A stretch of DNA of 64,000 bases, from NCBI GenBank assembly GCA_014324045.1, contig JACOMY010000006.1:1-64000 (forward strand). The letters run 5' to 3'. The translations under genes were made by a program, and so were the position numbers. The stretch comes from Rhodospirillales bacterium. GTDB lineage: Bacteria > Pseudomonadota > Alphaproteobacteria > Kiloniellales > JACOMY01. Positions 25,773 to 34,193 of the stretch are shown here, one piece after another; within the stretch, counting starts at the first letter, position 1; each line of letters begins with the position of its first letter. The notes below the pieces were generated by a model. The model was not told the DNA's origin. It searched no databases and was given only the letters and a program-made list of their open reading frames with translations.

Positions 25773-26300
25773 GTGCTGGAACGTTTCGTGCAGCTGGCCG
25801 ACGGCTTGAACGAAGGGGTCGGCCGCTGCGTGGCCTGGTTCACCCTGGGCTGCGTCGCGGTCACTTTCGCCGTGGTCTTCATGCGCTATGCGCTGTCGAT
25901 CGGCTTTATCTGGATGACCGATCTTTATGTCTGGCTGCATGCCCTGGTCTTCATCGCCGGTGCCGGCTACACCTTCAAGCACGGTGGCCATGTGCGGGTG
26001 GACATCCTCTACAGCGGGCTGTCCGTCCGGCGGCGCGCCTGGGTCGATATCTTCGGCACCTTCGTCTTCCTGCTGCCCTGGCTGACCGTGATCGCCGCCT
26101 ACTCCACCAAGCCGATCCTGGATGCCTGGGCGATCCACGAGCCTTCCGCCAACCAGGGCGGCATGCCCGGCCTCTTCGTCATGAAGACGGCGCTCTGGGT
26201 CTTCTGCTTCCTGGTCGGCCTGCAGGGCCTGGCCCTGGTGGCGCGTTCCATCCTCGTCCTGCGCGGGCGCGAAGAATTCGCGCCGGCGGCCGGCCACTAG
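25773..26300 (+). CDS. dctQ: TRAP transporter small permease (DctQ)
   Basis: 175 aa from GTG at 25773, preceded by a purine-rich AAGGGGGGAGCGGAG. Four predicted helices and the DctQ signs WMTDLYVWLHALVFIAGAGY (about 45-64) and HVRVDILYSG (about 72). It pairs with the DctM gene 13 bases downstream. No solute-binding DctP is adjacent, so the binding protein must be elsewhere. Confidence 0.9.
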   Translation: MLERFVQLADGLNEGVGRCVAWFTLGCVAVTFAVVFMRYALSIGFIWMTDLYVWLHALVFIAGAGYTFKHGGHVRVDILYSGLSVRRRAWVDIFGTFVFLLPWLTVIAAYSTKPILDAWAIHEPSANQGGMPGLFVMKTALWVFCFLVGLQGLALVARSILVLRGREEFAPAAGH

Positions 26301-26313
26301 CCGGGGGCCGGAG

Positions 26314-27816
26314 ATGCATAGCGTCCTGGGCGAGATCATCGCGCTGACCATGTTCGCCGCCACCGTCGGGATCGTGCTGATCGGCTATCCCGTGGCCTTC
26401 ACCCTGGCCGGTACCGGCCTGATCTTCGGCACCATCGGCAACCTCCTGGGAGTTTTCGACTTTTCCTTCCTCAATGCCCTGCCGCAGCGCTACCTGGGCA
26501 TCATGACCAACGAGGTGCTGGTTGCCGTGCCGCTCTTCGTCTTCATGGGCGTGATGCTGGAGCGCTCGCGCATCGCCGACGCCTTGCTTACCACCATGGG
26601 GCAGCTGTTCGGAGGCCTGCGCGGCGGGCTCGGCATCTCGGTCGTACTGGTGGGCGCCTTGCTGGCGGCCTCGACCGGGATTGTCGGCGCCACGGTGGTG
26701 ACCATGGGCCTGCTGTCGCTGCCGGCGATGATGCGGGCCGGCTACGACCCCAAGCTGGCCTCGGGCGTGATCTGCGCCTCGGGCACTCTGGGGCAGATCA
26801 TCCCGCCCTCGGTGGTGCTGATCTTCGTCGGCGATTTTCTGCAGAATGCCAACCAGTCGGCACAGCTGGAAATGGGCAACCTGACCCCCGATCCGCTGTC
26901 GGTGGGGCAACTCTTCACCGGTGCCTTTCTGCCGGGGCTGATGCTGGTCGGCCTCTACATCGGCTGGGTGCTGCTGAAGGCCAGCATCGATCCCAAGGCC
27001 GCACCGGCCCTGCAAATGAGCGCCGAGGAACGCCGCGGCCTGGTCAAGCGGGTGCTCTTGGTGCTGGTGCCGCCCCTGGCCCTGATTTTCGCCGTGCTGG
27101 GCTCCATCCTCGCCGGCATCGCCACGGCCACGGAATCGGCGGCGGTCGGCGCGGTCGGCGCGATCCTGCTGGCGGCGGGCAGCCGCCGGCTCAGCCTGAA
27201 GGTTTTGCAAGACGCGATGCGCTCCACCTTGAAGGTCAGCTCCCTGGTCTTCGTCATCCTGCTGGGCGCCTCGGTCTTCTCCCTGGTCTTCCGCGGTCTA
27301 GGCGGCGAGTTGGTGGTGGAACAGGTGCTGGAGGCGCTGCCGGGCGGCCAAGTGGGGGCGATCCTGGCGGTCATGGCCTTGATGTTCTTCCTGGGCTTCT
27401 TTCTGGATACCTTCGAGATCATCTTCATCATGATGCCGATCACCGCCCCGGTGCTGATCAAGATGGGGGTCGATCCGCTGTGGTTGGGCGTGATCGTCGG
27501 TGTCAATCTGCAGACCTCCTTCCTGACGCCGCCCTTCGGCTTCGCGCTCTTCTATCTGCGCGGCGTGGCAGGCAAGCTCGTCGGCACGGTACAAATCTAC
27601 CGCGGCGCTATCCCCTTTGTCGGAGTACAGCTGCTGGCGATCCTCATCCTCTGGCTGCTGCCGGAGATTGCGACCTGGCTGCCCGGAGAGATCTATGCGG
27701 TAGGACCGCTGGAGAACAGCGGCGCCGGCGGCGCGCCCGAGAGTCTGGATAGCCTCTTCGAGGCGCCGCTGATGGGCGGCGACAGCGAGAGCCTGATGCC
27801 AAGCTTCGAGAACTGA
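26314..27816 (+). CDS. dctM: TRAP transporter large permease (DctM)
   Basis: 500 aa with about twelve membrane helices. Family features are GTLGQIIPPSVVLIF (about 155-170), QTSFLTPPFGFALFYLRG (about 395-412) and ASTGIVGATVVTMGLLSLP (about 115). The C-terminal about 45 residues are a hydrophilic extension. Imports a carboxylate-type solute using a Na+ or H+ gradient together with DctQ and an unlinked DctP. Confidence 0.93.
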   Translation: MHSVLGEIIALTMFAATVGIVLIGYPVAFTLAGTGLIFGTIGNLLGVFDFSFLNALPQRYLGIMTNEVLVAVPLFVFMGVMLERSRIADALLTTMGQLFGGLRGGLGISVVLVGALLAASTGIVGATVVTMGLLSLPAMMRAGYDPKLASGVICASGTLGQIIPPSVVLIFVGDFLQNANQSAQLEMGNLTPDPLSVGQLFTGAFLPGLMLVGLYIGWVLLKASIDPKAAPALQMSAEERRGLVKRVLLVLVPPLALIFAVLGSILAGIATATESAAVGAVGAILLAAGSRRLSLKVLQDAMRSTLKVSSLVFVILLGASVFSLVFRGLGGELVVEQVLEALPGGQVGAILAVMALMFFLGFFLDTFEIIFIMMPITAPVLIKMGVDPLWLGVIVGVNLQTSFLTPPFGFALFYLRGVAGKLVGTVQIYRGAIPFVGVQLLAILILWLLPEIATWLPGEIYAVGPLENSGAGGAPESLDSLFEAPLMGGDSESLMPSFEN

Positions 27817-27914
27817 GGTTGGGTGCAGGACCGCTTCGGCGTGAAAAGGCCGCTGCACCCGGTTCGGGGCCTTGGCGCGGCCCGGCGGGCAGGGCCAGAC
27901 GCTTGGGGAAGAGC

Positions 27915-28304
27915 CTAGTAGCGAAAGGGGCTCAGAAGCGCGTCCTCGACATCCCGCTTGCCTCCGGACAGCTGCAGCGGCAAGCGCCCATTCCCGTCCG
28001 GCACTGCCGGGTTCGCACTGGCTCTCAGCAGCGCCTCGACCGCCTCGCTGTGACCTTCTTCCACCGCCAAGTGCAGAAGGGTCCTGCCGTCGCTGTCCGT
28101 TGCGTTCGGGTCGGCGCCGGCGGCGAGGCAACGCTCTACGTCGGCCGCTTGGGCCTCCTCCCAGAAAGAAGACTCTGTCCAGTCCTCACAAGTACGCTGG
28201 GCCTTGGCCAGGTCCGGCAGGAGAACCGCAAGCAGCACAAGAAGAGCCGCAGGGCGGAGGGGCAGCCTCCGCTCCGGCAGGGCGGTACCCAGTTTTCCCG
28301 TCAT
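27915..28304 (-). CDS. Short secreted ankyrin-repeat protein, cassette copy A0
   Basis: 129 aa from the ATG at 28304. It starts with the same signal peptide as the two longer copies (MTGKLG..., hydrophobic core PAALLVLLAVLL, cleavage-like AKA), then QRTCEDWTE and two to three ankyrin repeats (AGADPNATDSDGRTLLHLAV, then a degenerate one). It ends in an aberrant ALLSPFRY, unlike the AGANR end of the other A genes, and no B gene follows. So it is a truncated third copy of the cassette. The conserved promoter lies at 28345-28373. Confidence 0.75.
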   Translation of the reverse strand: MTGKLGTALPERRLPLRPAALLVLLAVLLPDLAKAQRTCEDWTESSFWEEAQAADVERCLAAGADPNATDSDGRTLLHLAVEEGHSEAVEALLRASANPAVPDGNGRLPLQLSGGKRDVEDALLSPFRY

Positions 28305-28344
28305 GGCTGCCACAGGCTCCCTGTACTGCGCGGATCGTGGATAG

Positions 28345-28373
28345 ATTCTAGCGGCAGCGGCGGCGGAACGCAA
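28345..28373 (-). promoter_or_regulatory. Conserved sigma-70-like promoter of ankyrin copy A0
   Basis: -35 TTGCGT (28368-28373), 17-bp spacer, -10 TAGAAT (28345-28350). The same arrangement stands before copies A1 and A2, which supports it being a real promoter. Confidence 0.6.
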
Positions 28374-28390
28374 GGGAGCGGTGCGGCGCT

Positions 28391-28412
28391 CTTTAGGGTA
28401 TGGTACCCCATC
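28391..28412. repeat. 22-bp element upstream of ankyrin copy A0
   Basis: CTTTAGGGTATGGTACCCCATC, with inner dyad GGGTA...TACCC. Found once here and twice in tandem upstream of copy A1 (30861-30904); a decayed version lies upstream of A2 near 32963. Confidence 0.7.
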
Positions 28413-28450
28413 GATCTCTTCCGGTGGCTGCGCGCAGAGAGATCCTGCCG

Positions 28451-29026
28451 TCACCGGGTGGCACCGGCGGCCCGAAGCGCTGCGGCCGTCTTGTCATCGC
28501 CGTTCCGGACCGCCCAGTACAGAGGGGTCCAGCCCTGACTGTCCGCCGCATTCGGGTCGGCGCATTTGGCCAGAAGCGCCGCGACCGTCTCGGTGCTGCC
28601 AGATTTGACCGCCAGGTGCAGAGCAGTCTCGCCTTTACTGTCCACCGCGTTCGGATTGGCGACGGCGGCTACAAGCGCCGTGACCGCCCTGCTGTCTCCT
28701 CTCCAGGCCGCCAGGTGCAGAGGGGTTCGCCCGTCCTCGTCCGTTACGTTCGGGACGGCGCCGGCGGCTACAAGCGCATCGACCACCTTGGCCCTACCAC
28801 ACCAGGCCGCCGCGTGCAGAGGGGTCCCGCCGCCACTGTTCGTTGCGTTCGGATCGGCGTCGGCGGCCAGAAGCGCCGTGACCGTCCCGCTGTGGCCATG
28901 CTCGGCCGCCACGTGCAGAGGGGTCACGCCGTGACTGTTCCTTGCGTTCGGATCGGCGCCGGCGGCCACAAGCGGCGCGACCATGACGGCGCTGTCTCTC
29001 AGGGCTACATCGTGCAGGGAGATCAT
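28451..29026 (-). CDS. Ankyrin-repeat protein, cassette gene B1
   Basis: 191 aa from the ATG at 29026, five bases after the TGA of gene A1 (TGA AGAC ATG). No signal peptide; it opens MISLHDVALRDSAVMVAPLV and carries about six ankyrin repeats with the DPNA...TPLH consensus, ending ALRAAGATR. The same stop/start junction occurs in the second cassette copy, so the gene is real and probably translated by re-initiation after A. Ankyrin repeats bind proteins; partner unknown. Confidence 0.72.
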   Translation of the reverse strand: MISLHDVALRDSAVMVAPLVAAGADPNARNSHGVTPLHVAAEHGHSGTVTALLAADADPNATNSGGGTPLHAAAWCGRAKVVDALVAAGAVPNVTDEDGRTPLHLAAWRGDSRAVTALVAAVANPNAVDSKGETALHLAVKSGSTETVAALLAKCADPNAADSQGWTPLYWAVRNGDDKTAAALRAAGATR

Positions 29027-29030
29027 GTCT

Positions 29031-30774
29031 TCACCGGTTGGCGCCGGCGTCCAGAAGCGCCGTAACCACCTCAACCCCCTCGGGGTCGTCACGGTAGGCC
29101 GCTGCCTGCAGAGGAGTCTCGCCGTCATTGTCCCTTGCTTTCGGGTCGGCACCGGCGGCCAGAAGCATCGCGACCGTCTCGGCACCGCCATACCTAGCCG
29201 CCCAGTGCAGAGGGGTTCGCCCGTCCTCGTCCGTTACGTTCGGGCCGGCGTCGGCGGCTACAAGCGCCGCGACCGTCTCGGCACTACCATATCTGGCCGC
29301 CAGATGCAGAGGGGTCCTGCCGTCACTGTCCCTTGCTTTCGGGTCGGCGCCGACAGCCAGAAGCGGCGCGACTGCCCCGATATTGCTGCCCCTGAACGCC
29401 ACGTGCAGAGGGGTCCTGCCGTTACTGTCCGCTGCCTGCGGGTCGGCGCCGGCGGCCACAAGAGGCGCGACCGCCTTGGCCCTGCCGTGCTCGGCCGCCC
29501 AGGTGCAGAAGGGTCCTGCCGTCGCTGTCCCTTGCGTTCGGGTCGGCACCGGCGGCCACAAGCGCCGCGACCGTCTCGGCGTTGTCACGCTCGACCGCCA
29601 GGTGCAGAAGGGTCCTGCCGTCGCTGTCCGTTGCGTTCGGGTCGGCACCGGCGTCCAGAAGCGCCGCGACCGTCTCGGCGTTGTCACGCTCGACCGCCAC
29701 GTGCAGAAGGGTCCTGCCGTCGCTGTCCCTTGCGTTCGGGTCGGCACCGGCGTCCAGAAGCGCCGCGACCGTCTCGGTGTTGTCACGCTCGGCCGCCGCG
29801 TGCAGAGGGGTCTTGCCGTTATTGTCCGCTGCCTTCGGGTTGGCGCTGACGGCCAGAAGCGCTACGACCGTCTCGGCCCTGCCATGTTCGGCCGCCTCGT
29901 GCAGAGGGGTCCTGCCACTCAAGTCCCTTGCGTTCGGGTCGGCGCCGGCGGCCACAAGCGGCGCGACCTCCGCGGCGTTGTCACGCAGAGCCGCCTCGTG
30001 CAGAGGGGTCCCGCCAGGGGTCCTGCCGTTACCGTCCCTTGCGTTCGGGTCGGCGCCGGCAGCCAGAAGCGCTGCGACCACCCCGGTCTCGCCCTGTTCG
30101 GCCGCTACGTGCAGAGGAGTCTGGTCGTCAACAAATGCCGTTGCGTTCGGGTCGGCGCCGGCGGCCACAAGCATCACAACCACCTCGGCGTTGCTATGTA
30201 ACACCGCCCAGTGCAGAGGAGTAAGACCGTATGTACCGTCCCTTGCGTTCGGGTCGACGCCAGCGGCTACAAGCGGCACGACCATCTCGGTCCTGCCATG
30301 TTCGACCGCCAGATGCAGAGGGGTCTGGCCAAGGGCGATGCTGTCATTGTACCCCGCGTTCGGGTCAGCGCCGGCGGCCACAAGCACCCTAAACACCGCG
30401 GCCTCGCCATGTTTGACTGCACTGTGCAGAGGGGTTTCGCCACTATTGTCCGTTGCATTCGGGTAGGCGCCAGCGGCCAGAAGCACCATAACCGCCTCGA
30501 CATTGACTTTGTTAAGGGAGGCCGCCCAGTGTAGAGGAGTTTTGCCGTCACGGCCCCTTGCGTTCGGGTTGGCACCGGCAGCGAGGCAACGCCTTACGTC
30601 AGCTGCTTGAGCCTCCTTCATGAAGTCATACCATGGCCACACTCTGTTCAAGTGCTCGCAATCGAGCTTGGCTTTGGCCAGGTCCGGCAAGAGGACCGCA
30701 AGCAGCACAAAAAGGACCGCAGGGCGGAGGGGCAGCCTCCGCTCCGGCAAGGCGGCACCCAGCTTTCCCATCAT
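29031..30774 (-). pseudogene. Long secreted ankyrin-repeat gene, cassette copy A1, with a one-base frameshift
   Basis: From the ATG at 30774: signal peptide (MMGKLGAALPERRLPLRPAV, then LLAVLLPDLAKA), then about 15-16 ankyrin repeats of 33 residues. The frame breaks at 29497-29500, where one extra C (plus strand) turns the expected TLLHLAAEHGRA into TLLHLGGRARQG; the correct frame continues to 29031, ending LLDAGANR. Without the extra base the protein would be about 580 aa. As given, it stops after about 450 aa of the mature frame (29422). This could be a sequencing error in a C/G run or phase variation. Repeats 8-10 are nearly identical at DNA level. Confidence 0.75.
29523..29819. repeat. Three near-identical 99-bp tandem units (ankyrin repeats)
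   Basis: The landmark GTTGTCACGCTCG recurs at 29581, 29680 and 29779, exactly 99 bases apart, with few differences between units. This is a recent in-frame expansion of 33-residue ankyrin repeats in gene A1. Confidence 0.85.
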
Positions 30775-30814
30775 GGCTTCCACAGGCTCCTTGTACTGCG
30801 CGGATCGTGGATAG

Positions 30815-30843
30815 ACTCTAGCGGCAGCGGCGGCGGAACGCAA
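30815..30843 (-). promoter_or_regulatory. Conserved sigma-70-like promoter of ankyrin copy A1
   Basis: -35 TTGCGT (30838-30843), 17-bp spacer, -10 TAGAGT (30815-30820), identical in layout to the A0 and A2 promoters. Confidence 0.6.
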
Positions 30844-30860
30844 GGGCGCGGTGCGGCGCT

Positions 30861-30904
30861 CTTTAGGGTATGGTACCCCATCCTTTAGGGTATGGTACCC
30901 CATC
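30861..30904. repeat. Perfect 22-bp tandem duplication upstream of ankyrin copy A1
   Basis: CTTTAGGGTATGGTACCCCATC occurs twice back to back (30861-30882, 30883-30904). A single copy lies upstream of A0. Confidence 0.9.
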
Positions 30905-31240
30905 GATCTCTTCCGGCAGCCGGCCGCGCGCAGAGAGATCCTGCCGTCACCGGGTGGCACCGGCGGCCCGAAGCGCTGCGACCGCCTCGCTGCGTCCATT
31001 CCCGGCCGCCCGGTGCGGAGGGGTCTCGCCGTCATTCGTCGTTGCGTTCAGGTCGGCGCCGGCGTCTAGAAGCATCGCGACCGTCCCGGCGCTGCCAACT
31101 CTGACCGCCTCGTGCAGAGGGGTCGCGCCGTGACTGTAGTATTCGACAGATCCTGGATATTCCCAAGAACAGTCTTCACAGTAACATTGGGCTTAAACTT
31201 GTTCATAACTCCACTCTACTCCCGGGATATTGCGATCAAA

Positions 31241-31756
31241 TTATTCACTAGGCTGAGAAAAGATGCATTTCACCCGGATAGGATTCCCCTCCAATAGCTC
31301 CTCTATAGATATAGTGAGGCCGCCCATTTCATCGGAATGAATCAATCCCAATGATTTCAATGTGTTAGACAGATCCTCCTTTGCCTGGTTAAATTCCTCA
31401 TCCTCAACCGAAGAAGATTCCCATAGAAGAGTCGGGATAGATTTCAATACCTCCTCTATAAGAATCTGAATTTCTACCTCTACCCTCGATAGATAGCCCT
31501 GGAGATAGTGCATGTTAAACTTATTGGCTGGTATTAATTTCATGCTTTTGATAACAACAATTAACTCTCTATGCTCAAATTTCAATGAATTATGCGTCAC
31601 CTCCTCAATCGGAACCTTAGTAATCTCCCTAATTCTGGGCACAATTTCATCTAAATACGCCTGTAATTGCATAAAGACGTACTCAGATATACACAGTCCC
31701 CGTATTATACTCAGCTTCCTAAGCATACTGGGGCCAGGATTATTGGAAGATTCCAT
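31241..31756 (-). CDS. Unknown protein in the AT-rich insert
   Basis: 171 aa, ATG at 31756 directly after the TAA of the preceding short frame. Rich in Ile, Glu, Leu and Ser; predicted mostly helical (MLRKLSIIRGLCISEYVF, then KVPIEEV and LSRVEVEIQILIEEVLKSI). No motif or family recognised. Codon use is AT-rich, unlike the host genes, so it came from another organism or element. Direct TAA-ATG contact with the upstream frame suggests the two were an operon in the source. Confidence 0.6.
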   Translation of the reverse strand: MESSNNPGPSMLRKLSIIRGLCISEYVFMQLQAYLDEIVPRIREITKVPIEEVTHNSLKFEHRELIVVIKSMKLIPANKFNMHYLQGYLSRVEVEIQILIEEVLKSIPTLLWESSSVEDEEFNQAKEDLSNTLKSLGLIHSDEMGGLTISIEELLEGNPIRVKCIFSQPSE

Positions 31757-31873
31757 TTAAACGGCCTCCACCACCATACTCATTTCATCCTCCCTCTTGA
31801 ACAATTCCTCATACCCCTCCAAATTCATTCGATGATAAGTTATCATCCGAGAGATACCCCGATACTTGTCCAT
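31757..31873 (-). CDS. C-terminal fragment of an unknown protein in the AT-rich insert
   Basis: A 38-codon frame from ATG 31873 (MDKYRGISRMITYHRMNLEG, ending SMVVEAV), open further upstream to the insertion edge as KGIVGL. Its smooth composition and exact abutment to the next gene suggest a truncated real gene. Family not recognised. Confidence 0.4.
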   Translation of the reverse strand: MDKYRGISRMITYHRMNLEGYEELFKREDEMSMVVEAV

Positions 31874-31977
31874 CAACCCCACGATTCCCTTTGTTCGGAT
31901 CGGCGTCGGCGGCCAGAAGCGACGCGACCGTGACGGCGCTGCCCCTCAGGGCCGCATCGTGCAGAGCGATCATGTCT

Positions 31978-32880
31978 TCACCGGTTGGCGCCGGCGGCCA
32001 GAAGTGCCATAACCACCTCAACCATCTCGGAGTCGTCACGGTAGGCCGCTGCCTGCAGAGGGGTCTCACCGTCATTGTCCCCTGCTTTCGGGTTGGCGCC
32101 GGCGTCTAGAAGCATCGCGACCGTCTCGGCACTGCCAACTCTGGCCGCCTCGTGCAGAGGGGTCCTGCCATTAATGTCCGTTGCGTCCAGGTCGGCACCA
32201 GCGGCCAGAAGCAACGCGACCGTCTCGGTACTGTCACGCGAGACCGCCAGGTGCAAAGAGGTCTTGCCGTCACTGTCTGCCGCGTTCGGATCGAAGCCGA
32301 CAGCCAGAAGCGCCGCGACCGTCTCGGTACTGCCAGATTCGACCGCCAGGTGCAGAGGGGTCTCGCCGTCACTGTCCGCCGCGTCCGGGTCGGCGCCGGC
32401 GGCCAGAAGCGCCGCGACCGTCTCGGTGTTGTAAAGCTCGACCGCCGCATGCAGAGGGATCCAGCCGTCCTTGTCCTCCGCATTCGGGTCGGCGCCGGCG
32501 ATCAAAAGCGCCGCGACTGTCTCGGTGTTGTCACGCACGACCGCCAGGTACAGAGGGGTTCTGCCGTTACTGTCCGCCGCGTCCGGATCGGCACCGGCGT
32601 CCAGAAGCGCCGTAACTGTCTCGGCACTGCCATCCCGGGCCGCCCAGTGCAGAGGGGGCCAGCCGTTACTGCTTGCCGCATTCGGGTCGGCGCCGGCGGC
32701 GAGGCAACGCTCTACGTCGGCCGCTTGGGCCTCCCCCCAGAAAGAAAACTCTGTCCAGTCCTCGCAAGTAGGCTGGGCCTTGGCCAGCTCCGGCAGGAGG
32801 ACCGCAAGCAGCACAAGAAGGGCCGCAGGGCGGAGGGGTAGCCTCCGCTCCGGCAGGGCGGCACCCAGCTTTCCCGTCAT
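31978..32880 (-). CDS. Secreted ankyrin-repeat protein, cassette copy A2
   Basis: 300 aa from the ATG at 32880. Signal peptide MTGKLGAALPERRLPLRPAA plus LLVLLAVLLPELAKA, then QPTCEDWTEFSFWGEAQAAD and about eight ankyrin repeats (consensus AGADPDAADSxGxTPLHLAV), ending ALLAAGANR. This appears to be the intact version of the A gene. Predicted to be exported; ankyrin proteins with signal peptides are common in host-associated alphaproteobacteria, where they bind host or cell-surface proteins (inference). Confidence 0.85.
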   Translation of the reverse strand: MTGKLGAALPERRLPLRPAALLVLLAVLLPELAKAQPTCEDWTEFSFWGEAQAADVERCLAAGADPNAASSNGWPPLHWAARDGSAETVTALLDAGADPDAADSNGRTPLYLAVVRDNTETVAALLIAGADPNAEDKDGWIPLHAAVELYNTETVAALLAAGADPDAADSDGETPLHLAVESGSTETVAALLAVGFDPNAADSDGKTSLHLAVSRDSTETVALLLAAGADLDATDINGRTPLHEAARVGSAETVAMLLDAGANPKAGDNDGETPLQAAAYRDDSEMVEVVMALLAAGANR

Positions 32881-32922
32881 GGCTGCCAAAGGTTCCCCCT
32901 ATACTGCGCGGATCGTGGGTAG

Positions 32923-32951
32923 ACTCTAGCGGCAGCGGCGGCGGAACGCAA
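32923..32951 (-). promoter_or_regulatory. Conserved sigma-70-like promoter of ankyrin copy A2
   Basis: -35 TTGCGT (32946-32951), 17-bp spacer, -10 TAGAGT (32923-32928), matching those of A0 and A1. Confidence 0.6.
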
Positions 32952-33067
32952 GGGCGCGGCGGTCTTTGAGTATGACATCCCATCGATCCCGGTCCCGCCC
33001 CCATTCGGCCTTTCGGGGGATCGTCTTCCGGGGGCGCGGGCCGCTGCCGGGAACACTCGAAGCCGCT

Positions 33068-33955
33068 CTAGTGCCCCCTCACCATCTTGACGATGGCGGA
33101 GTAGTCGAGGTCTCCGTTGCCGGCATTCACGAACATGCCGAAGAGCGCCGCCGCCGCCGCCGCCAGGGGGGTGGCTGCAGCGGCCTGGAGGGCTGCCTCC
33201 TGCGACAGGCGCAGGTCCTTCAGCATCAGGTTCGCAGCGAAACCGGGGCGGTAATCGCGGTTCGCAGCCGCGCCCTCGACGATCCCCGGCAGCGGCAGGT
33301 GGTTCAGCATTGCCCAGCAGGAACCGGAGGACTTGGAGGCGATGTCGAACAGGGCCTGGGGATCCAGCCCCAGCTTCTCCGCCAGCACAAAGGCTTCGCA
33401 GACTCCCAGCATGGAGATGCCTAGCAGCATGTTGTTGCAGAGCTTCGCGGCCTGGCCGTTGCCGGCACCGCCGGCATGGACGACGCTGCGCCCCATGGCC
33501 TCCAGCAAGGGCTTGGCGCGGGCGAAAGCGGCCTCGCTGCCGCCGCACATGAAGGTCAGCGCCGCCTGTTCGGCCCCGGCGACCCCGCCGGAGACCGGCG
33601 CATCGACGAAGATCCGGCCGGCGGCGGCCGCCGCCGCGTGCACCGCCCGGGCCGAGGCCAGGTCGACGGTCGAGGAATCGATCAGCAGGCTATCCGCGGA
33701 TACCGCCGCCAGCAGTCCCCCCTCGCCCAGATAGAGATCGCGCAGCTGCTGGCCCGCGGGCAGCATGGTCACCACGGCCTCCGCGCCGCCAGCCGCCGCC
33801 CGGGCCGTCGTGGCCGGTGCCACGCCAGTGCCGGCCGCCCTCTCCATGGCGTCGTCCTTGAGGTCGAAGCCCGCCACCTCATGGCCCGCCCTTGCCAGGT
33901 TTGCGGCCATGGGACCGCCCATGTTGCCAAGTCCGATGAAACCGATCCGTGCCAT
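33068..33955 (-). CDS. mmsB: 3-hydroxyisobutyrate dehydrogenase (or close beta-hydroxyacid dehydrogenase)
   Basis: 295 aa. N-terminal ARIGFIGLGNMGGPMAANL (GLGxMG dinucleotide site), DAPVSGGVAGAEQ near 118 (substrate site) and the catalytic Lys in NGQAAKLCNNM near 170. The enzyme oxidises 3-hydroxyisobutyrate to methylmalonate semialdehyde in valine breakdown. The other valine genes (hydrolase at 40683, acyl-CoA dehydrogenase at 41912) are on the same strand but 6.7 kb away, apparently separated by the helicase/R-M segment. Confidence 0.9.
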   Translation of the reverse strand: MARIGFIGLGNMGGPMAANLARAGHEVAGFDLKDDAMERAAGTGVAPATTARAAAGGAEAVVTMLPAGQQLRDLYLGEGGLLAAVSADSLLIDSSTVDLASARAVHAAAAAAGRIFVDAPVSGGVAGAEQAALTFMCGGSEAAFARAKPLLEAMGRSVVHAGGAGNGQAAKLCNNMLLGISMLGVCEAFVLAEKLGLDPQALFDIASKSSGSCWAMLNHLPLPGIVEGAAANRDYRPGFAANLMLKDLRLSQEAALQAAAATPLAAAAAALFGMFVNAGNGDLDYSAIVKMVRGH

Positions 33956-34193
33956 AGCGTCCTCCCTTCAGAGTCCTTCGTGGAAAATCGAGGGTGAGCG
34001 AATCTTGGTAGTATGCACAAGCTAGCACGGCCCAAGGTAGCACGGCACAGAGTCGCCCGGCATGAGGCCATGGCGCCTTGTGCCGGGGCTTCGGCAGCGG
34101 CGGGCACCCTTCGCGGTTGCGCCCGGCCCGCTTCCCGGCCGCACGGTGGACAGGGATCCAAGCATTCTGCCGTTAAGTCCGCACAATTGAAGG

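Larger units (their letters stand above)
31137..31885. other. AT-rich insertion of foreign DNA in ankyrin gene B2
   Basis: About 750 bases of clearly lower GC content (near 40%) than the flanks, bounded by ankyrin coding sequence on both sides. It carries a 171-codon gene and the 3' end of another. I see no transposase, terminal inverted repeat or obvious target duplication, so the insertion mechanism is unknown; edges are placed by comparison with gene B1 and are good to about 10 bases. Confidence 0.7.
30947..31973 (-). pseudogene. Ankyrin gene B2, split by an AT-rich insertion
   Basis: The 5' part starts at ATG 31973, five bases after the TGA of A2, and reads MIALHDAALRGSAVTVASLL...DADPNK. 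It then runs into AT-rich sequence near 31886. The 3' part resumes at about 31135 with HGATPLHEAVRVGSAGTVAM and ends AALRAAGATR at 30947, the same end as B1. Aligned to B1, the insertion falls at DPN(ARNS)HG. The fused frame stops inside the insert, so full-length protein is not made. Confidence 0.8.

Noticed and set aside
26179-27210. Minus-strand frame opposite dctM
   Set aside because: His/Gln/Gly-rich antisense of a well-defined TRAP permease gene.
29128-30201. Long plus-strand open frames opposite the ankyrin genes
   Set aside because: They arise because the repeated ankyrin codons lack stops on the other strand; translations are periodic (R-V-G-A-G-G) and only mirror the sense repeats.
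31137-31885. Insertion sequence
   Set aside because: No transposase, no terminal inverted repeats and no visible target-site duplication.
27915-32880. CRISPR-like periodic repeats
   Set aside because: The period of 99 bases is coding (33-residue ankyrin units), with no short conserved repeats separated by unique spacers.
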